Part shown: piece by piece, positions 60,572-64,000 of the stretch
Position numbering within the stretch: the first letter of the stretch is position 1
Layout of the letters: the number at the start of each line of letters is the position of its first letter
Assembly: GCF_028553785.1 (NCBI RefSeq)
Contig: NZ_CP067136.1
Span: forward strand, 3,557,101 to 3,621,100
Source: Paracoccus fistulariae
GTDB lineage: Bacteria > Pseudomonadota > Alphaproteobacteria > Rhodobacterales > Rhodobacteraceae
Reading direction: 5' to 3'
Length of the DNA stretch: 64,000 bases
Position numbers and translations under genes: made by a program
Notes under the pieces: generated by a model
Database searches by the model: none
What the model saw: the letters and a program-made list of their open reading frames with translations, nothing else
What the model was told of the DNA's origin: nothing

Positions 60572-61008
60572 TGGCGTTTCACGAGCTCCGGTTTCCCGAC
60601 AACATCAGCCGTGGCGCACGGGGCGGGCCGGAGCGGCGCACGCAGATCGTCGAGCTCGCCTCGGGCGACGAGGAGCGGAACGCCAGCTGGGCCAACTCAC
60701 GCCGCCGCTACGACGTCGCCTATGGCATTCGCCGCGCCGACGATCTGGCGGCGGTCGTCGCCTTCTTCGAGGCGCGCAACGGGCGACTCTACGGCTTCCG
60801 CTTCAAGGACTGGGGCGACCACAAGTCCTGCCTGCCTTCGGGCGCGCCGTCGCCAACCGATCAGGCCATCGGCACCGGTGACGGTGCGACGACCGCCTTC
60901 CAGCTGGTGAAGCGCTACGCCTCCGGGGCGCAATCGTGGTCGCGCGCCATCGCCAAACCGCGCTCGACAAGCTGCAGGCGCTGCGCGACCGGCTGGGCAA
61001 GCCGCTGA
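60571..61008 (+). CDS. DUF2460 tail protein, C-terminally truncated by a deletion
   Basis: 145 residues. FHELRFPDNISRGARGGPERRTQIVELASGDEERNASWANSRRRYDVAYGIR and GRLYGFRFKDWGDHKSCLPSG are the DUF2460 (gene-transfer-agent gp12-like) N-terminal part. After QLVKRYASGAQSWSRAIAKP the normal ~60-residue C-terminus is missing; the frame runs into the endolysin sequence and stops. Probably non-functional. Confidence 0.8.
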   Translation: MAFHELRFPDNISRGARGGPERRTQIVELASGDEERNASWANSRRRYDVAYGIRRADDLAAVVAFFEARNGRLYGFRFKDWGDHKSCLPSGAPSPTDQAIGTGDGATTAFQLVKRYASGAQSWSRAIAKPRSTSCRRCATGWASR

Positions 61009-61514
61009 TCGTCCGCTCCGCCTACCGCAGCCCAGAGCACAACCGTGCCGTGGGGGGCGCGGGCCGGTCGAAGCATCTCGACGGCGCCGCCTTCGACATC
61101 GCCATGGCGAACCACGATCCGGTGGCCTTCGAGGCTGCGGCGCGCGAGGTCGGATTCCTCGGCTTCGGCTTCTACCCGCGATCGGGGTTCATCCATGTCG
61201 ATCTCGGGCCCGCGCGGCAGTGGGGCGAGCGGTTCCCGGTCCGGGCGACGGCATTTGCAGCCGAGACGCCGCCCGCGCGCGAGGTGCTGGCTGACAGCCG
61301 CACCATGAAGGGCGGCGGGGCAGCCGGTGTGGCGACGCTGGGCGCGGCGGGCGTCGAGGTGGCGCAGCAGGTGCTGGCCGAGACCCAGACCGCGATCTTG
61401 CCGCTTGTGCCGTATCTCGACACGTTGCGTTGGGTATTCATCGCCGTGGCGCTTGGCGGCATCGCGGTCACGATCTACGCGCGTCTCGATGACTGGCGCC
61501 GAGGGCAGCGGTGA
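60936..61514 (+). CDS. M15-type peptidoglycan endopeptidase (endolysin), N-terminally truncated
   Basis: 192 residues as read from GTG 60936. From ALDKLQALRDRLGKPLIVRSAYRSPEHNRAVGGAGRSKHLDGAAFDIAM and FYPRSGFIHVDLGPAR the catalytic M15 core with its His/Asp/His zinc ligands is intact, and a C-terminal membrane helix (LRWVFIAVALGGIAVTIYA) follows. The usual ~35-residue N-terminal part is missing and the first residues come from DUF2460 DNA, so initiation is uncertain. Confidence 0.78.
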   Translation: MVARHRQTALDKLQALRDRLGKPLIVRSAYRSPEHNRAVGGAGRSKHLDGAAFDIAMANHDPVAFEAAAREVGFLGFGFYPRSGFIHVDLGPARQWGERFPVRATAFAAETPPAREVLADSRTMKGGGAAGVATLGAAGVEVAQQVLAETQTAILPLVPYLDTLRWVFIAVALGGIAVTIYARLDDWRRGQR

Positions 61515-61768
61515 TGGCCCCGCTCCTGATCGGGTTCGCCGCCAGCCCATGGATGCGGGCCGCTTTGCGCTACGGCGCCATCATCCTCGCCCTGCTCCTG
61601 TTCCTGCTTTCGCTTCGGCGGTCCGGCGAGCGAGCGGGACGCCTCGCTGAACGCCTTCAGACCACGGAGAAAGCCAATGATGTCCAACGCCAGATGCTCG
61701 AGGCGACGGCTCGTCGTCCTAGGTCTCGCGACGAGCTTGCTGAGCGGCTGCGCAACGGTCGGTTCTGA
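61514..61768 (+). CDS. Rz-like inner-membrane spanin
   Basis: 84 residues. One N-terminal membrane helix (YGAIILALLLFLLSLRRSG) and a charged coiled-coil C-terminus (AERLQTTEKANDVQRQMLEATARR). Overlaps the next gene, a lipoprotein, in another frame, the Rz/Rz1 layout that links inner and outer membranes in lysis. Start codon overlaps the endolysin stop. Confidence 0.72.
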   Translation: MAPLLIGFAASPWMRAALRYGAIILALLLFLLSLRRSGERAGRLAERLQTTEKANDVQRQMLEATARRPRSRDELAERLRNGRF

Positions 61769-61934
61769 GCCCGGCATCGCGACCGTCTGCCCGCCCGTGG
61801 TAGAGTACAGCCGCGAGTTCCAGGCGCGCGCAGCCGAGGAGCTCGCGCGGCTGCCGCACGGGTCGGCCATCGCCGAGATGCTGAGCGACTACGCCGTGAT
61901 CCGGGATCAGGTCCGTATGTGTTCTCGCCCCTGA
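61677..61934 (+). CDS. Rz1-like outer-membrane lipoprotein spanin
   Basis: 85 residues. Signal with lipobox LLSGC (Cys near 24), then a short Pro/Glu-containing periplasmic part. Embedded in the 3' end of the Rz-like gene in another frame, typical for spanins. Last phage gene; TGA 61932-61934 sits at the edge of the putative right attachment region. Confidence 0.72.
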   Translation: MMSNARCSRRRLVVLGLATSLLSGCATVGSEPGIATVCPPVVEYSREFQARAAEELARLPHGSAIAEMLSDYAVIRDQVRMCSRP

Positions 61935-61960
61935 TCAAGAGCCGAATTGGAGCCTCAAGG

Positions 61961-62440
61961 TCAGGCAGCAGCGTAGCTGGTAAAGACCTCGTTCGATCCG
62001 TCGCGCCGGATCAGAAACACGTCGTAGGCCTCGCGCTGGCTTTCCGGTCCCATCCCGGGCGAGCCGTAGGGCATGCCTGGCACTGCGAGGCCGACCGCGT
62101 CGGGGCGTTCCAGCAGGAGACGGCGAATGTCGGCAACAGGGACGTGACCCTCGATAATGTAACCATCCACACGACCCGTATGGCAGGAGACCATCTCCTG
62201 CGGGATGCCGTTGTCCAGCTTGTAGCGCATCAGAAGCGTCCCGGCGCTCGCCTCGGTCGTGACGGCGAAGCCGTCGTTCTCGAGGATCTCGATCCAGGCC
62301 GAGCAGCAGCCGCAGTTGGGGTCCTTCATCACGTGGATCGCCGGACCGGCGCCTTGCGCCAGAGCCCTCAAGGGCGACGCAGCCGCCAGCGCAGCTGTGC
62401 CGATCAGGAGCTTGCGGCGGGAAAACATGTCTTGGGTCAT
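61961..62440 (-). CDS. DUF411 periplasmic metal-binding protein
   Basis: 159 residues. Tat signal MFSRRKLLIGTAALAAASPLRALA, then DPNCGCCSAWIEILENDGF with the CGCC metal-binding motif, SCHTGRVDGYIIEGHVP and Met/Gly-rich MPYGSPGMGPES. DUF411 proteins accompany copper exporters and are thought to bind copper in the periplasm. Upstream of this operon lies copA on the same strand; with the oxidase beyond the prophage they form a copper-resistance set. Confidence 0.9.
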   Translation of the reverse strand: MTQDMFSRRKLLIGTAALAAASPLRALAQGAGPAIHVMKDPNCGCCSAWIEILENDGFAVTTEASAGTLLMRYKLDNGIPQEMVSCHTGRVDGYIIEGHVPVADIRRLLLERPDAVGLAVPGMPYGSPGMGPESQREAYDVFLIRRDGSNEVFTSYAAA

Positions 62441-62479
62441 CTGATGTTCCTTTCGAGGTTGGATGTGTGGGCTGGCAGA

Positions 62480-64000
<1,521 letters not shown>

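Larger units (their letters stand above)
28694..61960. mobile_element. Siphovirus-like prophage, mercury-resistance cargo, probably defective
   Basis: About 33 kb between multicopper oxidase and DUF411 protein. Modules in order: serine recombinase, unknown pair, replication, methylation, packaging (GpA-type large terminase), head (portal, protease-capsid fusion, decoration), tail (tube, frameshift chaperone, tape measure, DUF2460), lysis. Tail-tip/adhesin genes are missing after DUF2460, with a gene fusion at the gap. No CI-type repressor was recognised. A mer operon interrupts the head-tail region. Ends are inferred from gene content. Confidence 0.82.

Noticed and set aside
28694..61960. Gene transfer agent cluster
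   Set aside because: DUF2460, tail tube and M15 genes resemble such clusters, but the recombinase, replication genes, GpA-type terminase and lambda-type portal indicate a true prophage.

Overview
The window is a stretch of a high-GC alphaproteobacterial chromosome, most likely Paracoccus or a close Rhodobacteraceae relative. The host part carries a compact phaZ-phaC-phaP-phaR polyhydroxybutyrate locus with the CTGC-N3-GCAG operator arrangement known from Paracoccus denitrificans PhaR. It also has alphaproteobacterial-type rpsD, thrS, hisC/tyrA and cold-shock genes. No database search was possible; names rest on motifs, lengths and gene order.

Region 1 (1-19607) is ordinary core genome. It holds an ExbB/MotA-like channel plus a cut-off OmpA/MotB-like partner, a ChaC-type glutathione enzyme, tyrA-hisC (overlapping, aromatic amino acid and histidine synthesis), a secreted-type endonuclease/phosphatase fold protein, rpsD, a Bcr/CflA drug pump, a FrnE-like DsbA protein coupled to an acyl-CoA ligase, cspA, thrS, two overlapping alpha/beta hydrolases, a stress FMN-binding protein and the PHB locus. 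It ends at tRNA-Ser(GGA).

Region 2 (about 19608-28692 and, beyond the prophage, 61961-64000) is a metal and redox island placed directly after tRNA-Ser. The first half has two thioredoxin-fold proteins, CcdA, a methyltransferase, a CDF-like transporter, then a divergently controlled operon (HMA-CDF transporter, a second signal peptidase II, a CYP152-like P450) beside a CmtR-type ArsR regulator. A frameshifted rhodanese and a Met-rich multicopper oxidase follow. After the prophage the island resumes with a DUF411 copper-binding protein and a CopA-type P1B ATPase that runs off the window. The oxidase, DUF411 protein and CopA look like one copper-resistance locus split by the prophage.

Region 3 (about 28700-61960) is a siphovirus-like prophage of roughly 33 kb. 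Order: serine recombinase cassette (HTH protein, recombinase, DUF2924, small ORF); an unrecognised two-gene module; replication genes (helicase, Cas4-like nuclease, primase-ATPase, RuvC-like resolvase) with a palindrome cluster that may be an origin; two DNA methyltransferases; terminase; gpW; portal; protease-capsid fusion; decoration and connector proteins; tail tube; a tail chaperone with a textbook -1 frameshift signal (A AAA AAC plus hairpin); tape measure; a truncated DUF2460 gene fused by deletion to an M15 endolysin; and overlapping Rz/Rz1-like spanins. A complete mercury-resistance module (merA, merF, merP, merT against merR) sits inside the morphogenesis operon, between a connector gene and the tail-completion gene, with merR translationally coupled to the next tail gene. 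The missing tail-tip genes make the phage probably defective, while its mercury cargo appears intact.
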